In this document: piece after piece, positions 1-8,488 of the stretch | How positions within the stretch are numbered: position 1 is the first letter of the stretch | Layout of the letters: every line of letters begins with the position of its first letter | Source of the DNA: Pseudonocardia sp. | GTDB lineage: Bacteria > Actinomycetota > Actinomycetes > Mycobacteriales > Pseudonocardiaceae | Direction: 5' to 3' | Assembly (NCBI RefSeq): GCF_025465255.1 | Contig: NZ_JAODNI010000025.1 | Coordinates: 1 to 45,480 of the forward strand | Length of the DNA stretch: 45,480 bases | Made by a program: the position numbers and the translations under genes | Notes under the pieces: model-generated | Seen by the model: the letters and a program-made list of their open reading frames with translations, nothing else | Told to the model about the DNA's origin: nothing | Databases searched by the model: none

Positions 1-434
1 CACCATGTGGCTGATGAGCTTGGCCCCGGAGATCACTCATGGGCTCTCACTCCTTGGCCGGTCAGGCGGGGCGATCGGCAGTTGCCGCATCGCCGTGAGA
101 GCGCCTCCACCGAGTCGTAGGGATCCCCCGACCAAGCCCGGAGTCGCCAAGATGCTTGTCGGGCGCAGCGAACCCGAAGGGCGAAAAGGATCTTGCAGCG
201 CAGGCTTTGCCCGGGGGACGACGTAGTGAAGCTCGGCAAGGAGGGAGACAGCCCTTCCACCACCACCGCGGACACGATCGACCGAATCGTCGGCGTCGGT
301 GGTGCTGTTTAGGAAGTCCGGGCGGGGCGGTGGGCCCGGTAGGGCGTGTCGGTGACCGGTTGCGGGTGAGGTCTCCGGTAGACGGATCAACGACGAAGAA
401 GATCAGCATCTGACCGGAGACCTCGTTGACCAGC
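1..434. other. No supportable gene
   Basis: This stretch has open frames on both strands, but none shows a recognisable domain, a convincing ribosome binding site or a protein-like composition over its length. A minus-strand frame with a hydrophobic start (MLIFFVVDPSTGDL, near 410) is followed by low-complexity Arg/Pro sequence, as expected of random high-GC reading frames. It may be decayed DNA. Confidence 0.5.
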
Positions 435-765
435 CTAGAGCCTTCCTCTCCGGTACATCCCGTTCCCGGGCAGCGGAGGGTCACCTGGGGAGAACACTCG
501 GGCTTCCCGCAGATGGACGTAGCCGGCGCGCTCGCTCTCATCGAGAAGACGCTGGTAGCGGTCGGACAGCCCCTGCATCGCATCCCTCGCTGCCAGGTAC
601 TCGTCCCGCTTGTTCCACGAGCGTGTCTCGGCCCATCGCCGCGCCGAGCCCTGGCAGACCCGCCTGCTCGGCCTCTGGGTCTCCACCGCCGGCAACCCGG
701 GCATCCCGCGCGGCCCGATCGACATCTTCGAACCACTGCCGGTCGGGGATCAGCGTGCCGCTCAC
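435..765 (-). pseudogene. Frameshifted small ORF, unknown function
   Basis: Two overlapping minus-strand frames look like pieces of one small protein. The first starts at 765 with MSGTLIPDRQWFEDVDRAARD. The second carries a charged helical segment with WNKRDEYLAARDAMQ and YQRLLDESERAGYVHLREA and ends at 435. A single frame change around 670 to 700 would join them into about 105 residues. I do not recognise the family. The amphipathic composition differs from the Arg/Pro-rich shadow frames nearby, which is the main reason to report it. It could also be a chance frame. Confidence 0.3.
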
Positions 766-986
766 GACAAGCCGGCCGCTACCGATGCACTTCTGCTCGG
801 CCCCACCGACCCGCTTGGCAACGACCCCGCCGCTGGCCGCGCTTCGCCGGCGATGGGACCGGCCCGCCGTGGGGCTGGAGCGTCGCCGGTGTCGTGCTCA
901 TGACCGCGCGACCTGTCCGCGGTGCCGCAGCGGCCAGGCCGCACCGCCATCGGCCCGGCCGCCGGCGCGTGCTCGCTCATCCTCGT

Positions 987-1439
987 CTAGCGTGTGCCAC
1001 CTTCGGCGGCCTTCGCCGTGACCTGCTGTGGTTCCTGGTCGCTGGTCCGGAGCTCGATCCGCCGGGGCTTGGCCTTCTCGGAGACCGGGATCGTGAGGCG
1101 CAGCTCACCGCGCGCGTAGTCCGCGGTCATCTTGTCCAGGTCCAGGCTGTCGCCGAGGAGCACCTGCCGGCTCAAGGTTCCGTAGGGGCGCTCGTCGACG
1201 ATCACCTCGTCGCCCTCCTGGTAGGCGGGACGCCGTTCCGTGCGGATCGTGACGACGTTGCGCTCAACGGTGATGTCGACATCTTCAGGTCTGACCCCCG
1301 GCAGATCGAAGTAGGCAACGACCTGATCACCCCTGCGGAAGGCGGCCATCGGAATCGGCCGGGGTCCCTGCCTCTCCCCCATCATCTGCTGCGTCAACCG
1401 CTCAAAACCCGCAAGCGGATCGGACCTCATCAATGACAT
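987..1439 (-). CDS. Hsp20/alpha-crystallin small heat-shock protein
   Basis: This is a cytoplasmic ATP-independent holdase chaperone of 150 residues, the usual size for actinobacterial Hsp20. The alpha-crystallin domain spans roughly residues 35 to 130. It includes VVAYFDLPGVRPEDVDITVE (beta strands 2 and 3) and the closing GELRLTIPVSEKAKPRRIEL, the usual G-x-L motif region. The C-terminal tail is polar. The ATG at 1439 follows a strong GGAGGAGG about 6 bases upstream, which supports the start. It stands alone on the minus strand. In mycobacteria related proteins (HspX) belong to a hypoxia/dormancy regulon, and other genes here (DUF2267, DUF4235, SatP, NDH-2) fit a similar stress theme, but I see no DosR box. 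Family assignment is secure; regulation is inference. Confidence 0.95.
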   Translation of the reverse strand: MSLMRSDPLAGFERLTQQMMGERQGPRPIPMAAFRRGDQVVAYFDLPGVRPEDVDITVERNVVTIRTERRPAYQEGDEVIVDERPYGTLSRQVLLGDSLDLDKMTADYARGELRLTIPVSEKAKPRRIELRTSDQEPQQVTAKAAEGGTR

Positions 1440-1886
1440 CGGTGTCCTCCTCCATCTCCATGCACTGCTCGCTCACCGCCGCCTAGGCGCTGCTGCGGTC
1501 TGCGCACCGGTTCCCGGCGATGCCCCGCAAGTCGCCGAGATCCACATCCCGGTTGGGCCGCCCACCGATGTGTGTCGGCGTCCCGGCCGTTGCCGGCCCC
1601 GTGCGCCCTCGCGCAGATGCGATTGTTCAGGACGGTCCTTTCCTCAAGCCTGGTCCTCAGAGCGTGAGTCGGGGCCGCACGAGCCGACCTGTCAGGACCA
1701 CCGGTCCCCGTGTGACGGACAAGGGTCTGCGATCAGCGATCGTCCCCAGATGCCACCGGCCTCCGACGCCCGTGTCCCGGCCCCATCCGAGCGCGGCACC
1801 GTCGGCGGCCCGCTGGCCGTCAGTCGGGGCGTCGCCCCGCCCGCCAACAGCGCCTTCTTCAGCAGGCGGCTGGGGACGCCACCACA
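1440..1886. other. Intergenic stretch, nothing recognised
   Basis: This is the upstream region of the Hsp20 gene. Short frames occur on both strands but are rich in Arg, Pro and Gly and match no family I know. The only element I can support is the Hsp20 ribosome binding site just upstream of 1439. No clear promoter hexamers or hairpins were seen. Confidence 0.5.
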
Positions 1887-2381
1887 TCAGTCCGCCGGCC
1901 AGCCCTCTGCTGCCTCCAGGATCCGCTTGGCCAGGACGACCGCGGACAGATAGGGCTCCTCGTCCACCGACCCGCCCGCGTTGATGATCTGCTCTGCCTT
2001 CTCGGCGAGGGCGTCGAGTAGGGCGGCGAGGGGTTCGGCAATGGACGGGCTGACCACCGTGATCCAGCGGGCGTTGGCGTGCACGGGCGGGGCGATGGAG
2101 TCCACCGTGTCCTCGAACACGTCCAGCGGGTCCTTCAACCTGGGGAGTACCGCCTCGCTGTCATCGTCTCTGCGCCGCACGGTCGGGAACGCGGCGTGCA
2201 TCGGCGAGCGTTCCAGGGTCGTGCGGTACCGCTCCAGCGCGCCGATCGCGGCGGCCGGGTCGCCCCATCGCCAGGGCCCCGGGGCCGCCTTCCGCGCGGC
2301 CTGCCGCAGCACCTCGGCCGCCGCCCGCTGCCAGTCCGCGGCGCTCCACGCGTCCCGAGGACGGGCGTTTCGATCGGTCAT
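1887..2381 (-). CDS. Conserved hypothetical protein, 164 aa
   Basis: A soluble, mostly helical protein with no domain I recognise. It begins MTDRNARPRDAWSAADWQRA, has a mid-region PRLKDPLDVFEDTVDSIAPP, and ends in two helices (AALLDALAEKAEQIINA and SAVVLAKRILEAAEGW). No signal peptide or membrane segment is evident. The ATG at 2381 overlaps the stop of the PsiE-like gene as ATGA, so the two are probably translationally coupled. The upstream AAAGGGACAGAG contains a fair ribosome binding site. Function is unknown; coupling suggests a role with the membrane protein upstream. Confidence 0.7.
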   Translation of the reverse strand: MTDRNARPRDAWSAADWQRAAAEVLRQAARKAAPGPWRWGDPAAAIGALERYRTTLERSPMHAAFPTVRRRDDDSEAVLPRLKDPLDVFEDTVDSIAPPVHANARWITVVSPSIAEPLAALLDALAEKAEQIINAGGSVDEEPYLSAVVLAKRILEAAEGWPAD

Positions 2382-2881
2382 CTCTGTCCCTTTCGTGCCG
2401 GAGAAGGAGCGGTCACCGAGGTCTCGTTCCCACGGAGGCGGATCGAGCGCCGCCAGACCAGGGTGGTGATGGCCATGACGAGGATCAGCGCCATCAGGAT
2501 GAGCAGTTCGATTCCTGGCGGATTCCAGCGGAACGACTGCTCGGCTTCGGCGGTCAGGATGAGCACCCGCCGGATGCCGGCGACCAGGCCCACGACCAGG
2601 AAGGGTTCGGGGTCCGGGGCACCCCGATGTTGGATCGCGATGGCGACGGTGTGCAGCAGTTCAGCGACGATGAACAGCAGCAGGGTTCCTCGAGAACCGG
2701 GATCACGATCACCGGCAGGTTGTAGGGGCCGGCCAAGACAAGTGCGATGTGGCGCGCGGTGTCGGTGATCAGTGATGCCCAGCGCGGTGAGCAGGATCGC
2801 GACGACCACGTGGATGGAGTCTTCGGCGATCTCGACGGCACGAAGGGTGTGCCCCAGGAGCCCGCCAGGTCGGAGCGTCAT
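2378..2881 (-). pseudogene. PsiE-like phosphate-starvation membrane protein, two compensating frameshifts
   Basis: The product resembles the PsiE family of small inner-membrane proteins, which usually have four transmembrane helices. Diagnostic parts are the helix [11 protein letters not shown], the loop LLLFIVAELLHTVAIAIQH, the conserved PEPFLVVGLVAGIRRVLILTAEA, and a last helix LLILMALILVMAITTLVW. Between about 2698 and 2770 the family-like sequence moves to another frame ([20 protein letters not shown], then VIVIPVLEE) and returns. This implies a +1 shift near 2768 and a -1 shift near 2695. Read in one frame, helix 2 is replaced by His/Arg-rich sequence ([17 protein letters not shown]). 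The start at 2881 ([10 protein letters not shown]) is chosen over an upstream in-frame ATG because family similarity begins there. It is either a damaged gene or two local sequence errors. Confidence 0.65.
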
Positions 2882-3121
2882 ACCGCATGCCCCCTGAGCC
2901 GGTGGGTGCGCGCCTACGCTGTCCGTCGCGCCGTGGACGTAGGTATCGGCGTTGCGGGGCGGAGGTGCGTGGCCGATCATCGCTGCTGCGGATGCATAGC
3001 CAGCCTGCTCGACGCGCGAGCCGTCGTTCCCTTCGTCGTCACCTTTCCAGTGGGAGGCCAGCCGGCCGCCGGTGGGCCGGACGAGACCTCCCAGAACGAG
3101 TTCGGTCGTGGTTGCCTACCA

Positions 3122-3316
3122 GTTGTGGATCCCGCCGAGCTGCTGAGCGCCGCGGCCGGGCGCACGACCTTGCTGGTCGCCCACCGGCTCGCGACCCTCG
3201 GGGACATGGACGAGATCGGCGTGCTCGACGCGGGGCGGGTCGTCGAGCACGGCACGCACGCCCGGCTCCTCGTGGCCTGCGGGCGGTACGGGCGGATGTG
3301 GGATCTCGAACGTGAC
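3122..3316 (+). pseudogene. ABC exporter ATPase, C-terminal fragment
   Basis: About 65 residues match the end of an ABC-type exporter nucleotide-binding domain. The segment [13 protein letters not shown] carries the H-loop histidine. It is followed by [21 protein letters not shown] and [13 protein letters not shown], the usual end of such proteins. The Walker A, signature and Walker B regions are missing, so this is a truncated relic. The frame stays open into the formaldehyde dehydrogenase gene downstream, so an automatic call could fuse the two into one long false protein. Confidence 0.75.
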
Positions 3317-3496
3317 CCGCGCGGTTCTGGACCCCGTGCCGGCGCCGCAACCGGCTCGGCCCGGCGAGCCAGGGGCGCCGGCCCCGCTTCGCGTCGGCAG
3401 GACCACGCCTGCGCCCCGCCACGCGGCCACGATTCGCACTGGGCCCGTGCCAGGTGCGCCAGGGCCCGCGCCGATCGTCCATCGGAGGCAGGGACA

Positions 3497-4630
3497 GTGA
3501 AAGCAGTCGTCTACAAGGAGCCGTTCAAGGTGGCCGTCGAGGAGGTCGAGGACCCCAAGCTCCAGCACCCGAACGACGTGATCGTGAAGATCACGTCGAC
3601 CGCCATCTGTGGCTCCGATCTGCACATGTACGAAGGTCGTACGGCCGCCGAGCCCGGGATCGTGTTCGGCCACGAGAACATGGGGATCATCGACCAGGCC
3701 GGGGAAGGGGTCACGTCGCTGCAGACCGGCGACCGGGTCGTGATGCCGTTCAACGTCGCATGCGGGTTCTGCAAGAACTGCGTGGCGGGCTACACGGGCT
3801 TCTGCCTGACCGTGAACCCCGGGTTCGCCGGTGGCGCCTACGGCTACGTCGCGATGGGTCCCTACCGCGGGGGTCAGGCCGAGTACCTGCGTGTCCCCTA
3901 CGCGGACTTCAACTGCCTGAAACTGCCCCCCGGGACGGAGCACGAGACCGATTTCATCCTGCTCGCCGACATCTTCCCCACCGGGTACCACGGCTGCGAG
4001 CTCGCCGGGGTGTCTCCCGGCGTCAGCGTCGCGGTGTACGGCGCCGGACCGGTCGGTCTCATGGCGGCCTACTCCGCCCTGCTGCGCGGGGCGTCGAAGG
4101 TCTTCGTGGTGGACCGGGTGCCCGAGCGGCTGCAGAAGGCCGAGGAGATCGGTGCGGTCCCGATCGACTTCACCGCGCGCAGCGCCGTCGACCAGATCAA
4201 GGACCAGACCGCGGGGGAAGGGACGGACACGGGCGTGGACGCCGTGGGGTATCAGGCGCGGGCGGGTAGAGAGGAACGCGAGGAACCGGCGGTCGTGCTG
4301 AACTCGCTCGTCGACACGGTGCGGGCCACCGGGGCGCTCGGCGTGCCGGGTCTCTACGTCCCGTCCGATCCGGGCGCTCCCGACGAGCACGCGAAGCGGG
4401 GCATGCTCCTGGTCTCCGTCGGGAGGCTGTTCGAGAAGGGCCTGCGCATGGGCACGGGACAGTGCAACGTGAAGAGGTACAACAGGCAGCTGCGTGACCT
4501 CATCATCGAGGGTCGCACGTCGCCGAGCTTCGTCGTCTCCCACGAGCTGCCCCTCGACCAGGCGCCCATGGCGTACGAGAAGTTCGACAAGCGGATCGAG
4601 GGCTACACCAAGGTCGTCCTGCACCCGTAG
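3497..4630 (+). CDS. Zinc-dependent alcohol/formaldehyde dehydrogenase (glutathione-independent type)
   Basis: This is a 377-residue member of the zinc-dependent MDR superfamily, closest by motif to glutathione-independent formaldehyde dehydrogenases, which oxidise formaldehyde with NAD. The catalytic zinc site is shown by [13 protein letters not shown] (Cys38) and GHENMG. The structural zinc cluster is [15 protein letters not shown] near residue 94. The Rossmann motif [10 protein letters not shown] lies near residue 185. [11 protein letters not shown] and [12 protein letters not shown] also fit the subfamily. The GTG at 3497 follows GGAGGCAGGGACA, and homology begins exactly there although the frame is open far upstream through an ABC-ATPase relic. 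The gene is monocistronic and convergent with the NDH-2 gene. Substrate is inferred from the family; other aldehydes or alcohols are possible. Confidence 0.9.
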   Translation: MKAVVYKEPFKVAVEEVEDPKLQHPNDVIVKITSTAICGSDLHMYEGRTAAEPGIVFGHENMGIIDQAGEGVTSLQTGDRVVMPFNVACGFCKNCVAGYTGFCLTVNPGFAGGAYGYVAMGPYRGGQAEYLRVPYADFNCLKLPPGTEHETDFILLADIFPTGYHGCELAGVSPGVSVAVYGAGPVGLMAAYSALLRGASKVFVVDRVPERLQKAEEIGAVPIDFTARSAVDQIKDQTAGEGTDTGVDAVGYQARAGREEREEPAVVLNSLVDTVRATGALGVPGLYVPSDPGAPDEHAKRGMLLVSVGRLFEKGLRMGTGQCNVKRYNRQLRDLIIEGRTSPSFVVSHELPLDQAPMAYEKFDKRIEGYTKVVLHP

Positions 4631-4656
4631 GGGTTCGGTCGGGGCCGCGTGCGGGA

Positions 4657-5982
4657 TCAGGTGATCCGGTCGGCATCGCCGAGCCGGACCGCGGTCTCGG
4701 ACACGAACCCGAACTGCACTAGCTGCCGCCCGGCCACCGCGTCGACCAGCCAGTCCGCGGCGACCCGCGCCCGCCCGCCGGGCAGCGCGGCCAGGTGGTA
4801 GCCGCGGGTGATGGCCTTCGCCACGAGCCCGGTGACGGGCAGGTGGAACGGGTCGGCGACGGCCTGCGCGCCGCCGAGGTCGACCACGAACCCCTGGTCC
4901 GTGTGCCGGTAGCGGTCGGACTGCCCGTGGCCGAGCGACGCGGCGATGTTGATCCCGGCCAGCTTGCCCTGCCGCTGGGCGTGCTGGGCGGTCATGGTGG
5001 TGATCTCCCCGGGCCGGCCCGGATCCGGCACGGCGGCCACGTCGCCTGCGGCATAGACGTCGGCGTGGCCAGGCACCGCGAGGTGATCGTCGACGACGAC
5101 GCGCCCCTCCCGGGCGGGCAGGCCGGTGGCCTCCACCAGCGGATCCGGGCGCACACCCACGCACCACACGACCGTTCTCGTCGGGATCTGCGTGCCGTCG
5201 CTGAGCCGGGCGCACGTGTCGGTGACCTCGCTGACCGTCGTCCGCAGCCGCACGTCCACACCGCGGCGGCGCAGGACCCGCAACGCCGGCGCGGACAGGC
5301 TCGGGTTGAGCCCCGGCAGCACCCGGGGGGCGAGATCGAGCAGCACCCACCGCACCTCGCGGCGCGACAACCCGGGGAATTGGCGCAGCGCGTCGCGGGT
5401 GAGCAGCTGGCCCTGGCCGACCACCTCGGTCCCGGTGTAGCCGGCGCCCACCACCACGAACGTGCACCGAGCCGCCCGCTCGGCCGGGTCGTCGGCCACC
5501 TCGGCCAGCTCCAGCTGCCGCAGCACGTGGTCGCGCAGGAAGACGGCCTCGGCGATCGACTTGAAGCCCTTTGCGTGGTCGGCGACACCGGGAACGGCCA
5601 ACAGCCGGGTCACCGAGCCACACGCGAGCACCAACCGGTCCCAAGTCAGCTCCCGAGCCCGCCGCTCCACGTCGACAACGGTGCACGTCCGCGCCGCGAC
5701 ATCGACCCCGGCGATGTTGCCGAGCACGACCTGGGTGCGTGGCAGCCCGGACCGCAGCGGGACGGCGACCCGGCGCGGCTCCAGGATCGACGCCACGACC
5801 TCGGGCAGCAGAGGAACGTAGAGCATGTAGTCAGCGGGATTCACCGCAACGAGGTCCGCCGCTCCTCGGGGCAGCCGGCTCTCCAGCGTCCGCAGGCAGT
5901 GGTAGCCCGCGAAACCCGCGCCCACGACCACGACCCGCGGGCGGCGTCCCGGGGTCTCGTCCGACGGACCGCCGGCGGTCAC
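4657..5982 (-). CDS. NAD(P)/FAD-dependent oxidoreductase, type II NADH dehydrogenase-like
   Basis: A 441-residue flavoprotein of the NDH-2 / pyridine nucleotide-disulfide oxidoreductase family. The FAD-binding motif VVVVGAGFAGYHCLRTLE lies near the N-terminus. The NAD-binding motif FVVVGAGYTGTEVVGQ is mid-protein. The second FAD motif ADVYAAGDVAAVPDP is followed by TAQHAQRQGKLAGINIAASLG. NDH-2 enzymes pass electrons from NADH to quinone at the membrane face without pumping protons. The GTG at 5982 is chosen because it overlaps the stop of the preceding small membrane-protein frame (GTGA) and homology starts a few residues later. An upstream extension of this frame to about 6228 is Pro/Arg-rich and unlikely to be coding. 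Quinone specificity cannot be read from sequence. Confidence 0.88.
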   Translation of the reverse strand: MTAGGPSDETPGRRPRVVVVGAGFAGYHCLRTLESRLPRGAADLVAVNPADYMLYVPLLPEVVASILEPRRVAVPLRSGLPRTQVVLGNIAGVDVAARTCTVVDVERRARELTWDRLVLACGSVTRLLAVPGVADHAKGFKSIAEAVFLRDHVLRQLELAEVADDPAERAARCTFVVVGAGYTGTEVVGQGQLLTRDALRQFPGLSRREVRWVLLDLAPRVLPGLNPSLSAPALRVLRRRGVDVRLRTTVSEVTDTCARLSDGTQIPTRTVVWCVGVRPDPLVEATGLPAREGRVVVDDHLAVPGHADVYAAGDVAAVPDPGRPGEITTMTAQHAQRQGKLAGINIAASLGHGQSDRYRHTDQGFVVDLGGAQAVADPFHLPVTGLVAKAITRGYHLAALPGGRARVAADWLVDAVAGRQLVQFGFVSETAVRLGDADRIT

Positions 5983-6230
5983 GGCGTCATGCTCCCGTGA
6001 CCGGCCGCCCGGCCGACCGGTACTGATGACGTCGTGCGGGGAAGCCCCGGGGCCCGGTCGGCCACGAGGGCCCGCCGGTGGCCGTTCGAACCTGCCGAGG
6101 TGCGGGGCACGCCCTTGGGCACCCGGTGGACCCGCGCCTCCGCCACCCCCCGGTCTAGCCGCTCCTCGACCTGCTGCAGGGCCAGCGCCAACCCCCCGAC
6201 CAGCAGCGGCACAGCGATTGCCATCCACAT
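5979..6230 (-). CDS. Small single-pass membrane protein upstream of NDH-2-like gene
   Basis: An 83-residue frame starts MWMAIAVPLLVGGLALALQQ, a clear N-terminal membrane helix, followed by VEERLDRG and a basic, Pro-rich cytoplasmic tail. A GGGAGGACGG ribosome binding site sits directly before the ATG at 6230. Its stop overlaps the GTG of the flavoprotein gene, so the two look translationally coupled. I recall short proteins of this form (one helix followed by an acidic turn) next to respiratory or transport genes in actinobacteria, but I cannot name a function. A longer in-frame extension upstream to 6446 is low-complexity and less credible. Confidence 0.6.
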   Translation of the reverse strand: MWMAIAVPLLVGGLALALQQVEERLDRGVAEARVHRVPKGVPRTSAGSNGHRRALVADRAPGLPRTTSSVPVGRAAGHGSMTP

Positions 6231-6590
6231 CCGTCCTCCCCGGTACCGCACTTCCCTCGATCCCCCTCGGCCGCGCGGACGACGGAGCGGTGTCCGCGAA
6301 CCGTGCGCTGCCGTGGCGGCGGGGTTCCGTCGTGATCCCGCCCTGTCAGCTTCGCCGCCGGCCCTCGCCCCTGTCCTCAGCCCACCAGGCTCAGCGGTGT
6401 CCGCCCGCCCTGCTCCGCCAGACGATTGCGTCCCTACGACGGGCATTCCAGGGGGGTCTGTGGGGGGTGCGGAGGCCGGCCACTCGATCAGCGGCCGGCG
6501 GTGGCGCCCCGCGCCCGGCGCGGGCCGTAGCTGTGGCGGGAAGCTGCTGTACGCGCCCCTTGTTCACGGCCTGTCCAGCGCGCGGCGGAA

Positions 6591-6985
6591 CCGGCGGGGC
6601 CCCAGACACGCCCGCGACGTAGCCCGCCAGCGCTCCGGTCTGGGTGGCTCCCAGTCCGTCGAGCAGCGCCTTCTCCCGAGATCCCGTCCCCCAGGATCGC
6701 GCGGGTGGTCCGATCCGGCTCGAGCATCGGGGCAGACCCGGTGTTCGTTGGAACGGTGAGGGTCCAGCGCACCGGCACCATCACCACCGCTGGCAACGCC
6801 TCGCTGCCATCCGCCGTGTGGCCGACCGATGCGTCGAAGATGCGGCTGACACCGCCAACCGCGTGGACATACGAGCCGGCCAGCTCGAGGACCGTGAACT
6901 TCGACAGCGTGTGCTTCTTCCCGTAGATCAGGCCAGCGCTGTCCCCGCCACCACCGTGAAACCGCCGACCTGGGTGCGGGTGGTC
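6591..6985 (-). pseudogene. Decayed unknown ORF (several frames)
   Basis: Protein-like minus-strand segments appear in successive frames. They are KNKTTRTQVGGFTVVAGTA ending in a stop near 6930; then YGKKHTLSKFTVLELAGSYV, HAVGGVSRIFDASVGHTADG and ALPAVVMVPVRWTLTVPT; then ALLDGLGATQTGALAGYVAG. They read as one protein with an internal stop or frameshift near 6930 and another near 6680. No start codon precedes the first segment, which abuts the end of the YihY gene. I do not recognise the family. The coherent hydrophobic pattern across frames is the evidence for a former gene. Confidence 0.4.
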
Positions 6986-6991
6986 TTGTTC

Positions 6992-7954
6992 TTACTCTGG
7001 GTCGGCTAGCGTGTCGGCGGCTTCGGCGCCGCGCCGGCCCATCGGTTCCGGCTCACCTCGGGTGGTGTCCCGTTCGGTCTGCCGCTCGGCCTCGGCGTTG
7101 ACCTCGGCACCGAGCAGGACGACGTAGCTGGTCAGGTAGAGCCACAGCATGAACACGACGACTCCGGCGAGGGCGCCGTAGGTCTTGTTGTAGTTGCCGA
7201 AGGAGTTGACGTAGAGGCTGAATCCGGCGGTGCCCAGGATCCACAAGACCGCGGCGACGAGCGCGCCGGGGGAGGCCCAGCGGAATCGGGGCGGGTCGCG
7301 GTCCGGGGCCACCCGGTACACCACGGCCAGGCCGAACAGGATGAAGCCGACGAGCAGCGCCCAGCGCACGACCTGTGCCAGAGCCCGCCCGAGGACACCC
7401 AATCCGAGGTGATCGAGTGCCGCGGGCAGCACCGCGACCAGGCCCAGCGTTACCAGCATGAACACGGCACCGCCCAGGGCGAGACCGAGTCCGATCAGCC
7501 GCAGCCTGAGGAACCCCCGGCTCTCCACCTCGTCGTAGGCCAAGCTGATCGCCGTAACGAGGTAGACCGCGGCGGTGGAGGCGCTCCACAGCGCGGCGAG
7601 CAGCGACACCACCAACCCGACCGTCAGGGACCGTTCGCTGCTCCGGGTGACCGCGGCGAGCTGGTCGGTGATCAGTTGCCGTGCCTCGGCGGGTAGTGCA
7701 GCGGACAGGGCCTCCAGTTGCCGGGCGATCTCGGCCGGATCGGCGACCAGGCCGTAGAGGGTCAGGGCCGCGATGAGCGAGGGGAACACCGCCAGGAACG
7801 CGAAGAAGGCGACGCCGCCGGCGAGCATCGGGACGTTGTCGGCGTTGCTCTGTTTGAACGCCCGCCGTAGGATCTGCCACCAGCCCGCCGGTGGGATCTG
7901 GGTCGGCGTCTCAGCCCGCTCACCCGGTAACCGCTCGGCACGCCCGCCCGTCAT
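6992..7954 (-). CDS. YihY/BrkB family integral membrane protein
   Basis: A 320-residue polytopic membrane protein of the YihY/BrkB (formerly 'RNase BN') family, whose exact function is unsettled. The conserved N-terminal signature NVPMLAGGVAFFAFLAVFPSLIAA, written here as a position near residues 39 to 63, is present. At least five further hydrophobic helices follow, with the family motif NSFGNYNKTYGALAGVVVFM near residue 245 and LLGAEVNAEAERQ near the end. The C-terminal tail is acidic and polar. The ATG at 7954 is preferred over GTG 7957 because GGGGAGG lies at proper spacing. A truncated second copy of this family occurs near 15,600. Confidence 0.93.
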   Translation of the reverse strand: MTGGRAERLPGERAETPTQIPPAGWWQILRRAFKQSNADNVPMLAGGVAFFAFLAVFPSLIAALTLYGLVADPAEIARQLEALSAALPAEARQLITDQLAAVTRSSERSLTVGLVVSLLAALWSASTAAVYLVTAISLAYDEVESRGFLRLRLIGLGLALGGAVFMLVTLGLVAVLPAALDHLGLGVLGRALAQVVRWALLVGFILFGLAVVYRVAPDRDPPRFRWASPGALVAAVLWILGTAGFSLYVNSFGNYNKTYGALAGVVVFMLWLYLTSYVVLLGAEVNAEAERQTERDTTRGEPEPMGRRGAEAADTLADPE

Positions 7955-8016
7955 CACATCCTCCCCACCTCGTGTGCGCTTGCAGCGGCGCCCGCGGCCC
8001 CTGCCGGTAGCGCGAC

Positions 8017-8298
8017 CTACTCGTTGGGGTCGGTACCGGTGAGTTTCTTGAAGCCCCGGGCGCCAGCGCGGTCGACCGCGGCCTTCATACCGGCGAAGAG
8101 GGCGCCCTGGATGACGGCGGCGAGCAGCACTTCCTTGGTGCCATGCTCCGAGGTGGCGTCGGGGGCCTCATCCTCACCCGAGACCGCCGTCCAGACCTTC
8201 TTGAACAGCGCGGCGGCGAGGACCCCACCGAACGCGCTGATGAGCAGGCTCATCGGCTTGTAGAGCAGCTTCAGTATTCGCTTGTCGAGCAGCTCCAT
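8017..8298 (-). CDS. DUF4235 family small membrane protein
   Basis: A 93-residue protein matching the DUF4235 pattern. It has an N-terminal LLYKPMSLLISAFGGVLAAALFKKVW with one membrane helix, a central acidic linker (GEDEAPDATSE), and a second helix LLAAVIQGALFAGMKAAVDRAG, then GFKKLTGT. These proteins are common in actinobacteria and often near YihY and stress genes; their function is unknown. An AGGATGACGAGCG region precedes the ATG at 8298. It lies 62 bases from the YihY start and may share an operon with it. Confidence 0.88.
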   Translation of the reverse strand: MELLDKRILKLLYKPMSLLISAFGGVLAAALFKKVWTAVSGEDEAPDATSEHGTKEVLLAAVIQGALFAGMKAAVDRAGARGFKKLTGTDPNE

Positions 8299-8488
8299 CG
8301 CTCGTCATCCTCTCGCCCTCGCCGGTATGTCGCCTCGGCATCGGGGTTTCGCAGCCTTCCAGCACCGGGTCATCCCAGCCGAATTCTGCGAACCTGGGTC
8401 TGCCGGGGGCACCGGCCCGGCGGCACCACCCTCGACGCCTCGTTCGCCCCGCCAGCGCAACGACGTCACCGCACGGCTCGGGTGCAGC

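Noticed and set aside
62..736. Long minus-strand open frame of 224 codons
   Set aside because: Arg/Cys/Pro-rich composition without domain or ribosome binding site; typical antisense shadow frame in high-GC DNA.
3116..5686. Very long minus-strand open frame opposite the formaldehyde dehydrogenase gene
   Set aside because: It is antisense to a gene with clear catalytic motifs and has only low-complexity Arg/Gly/His composition.
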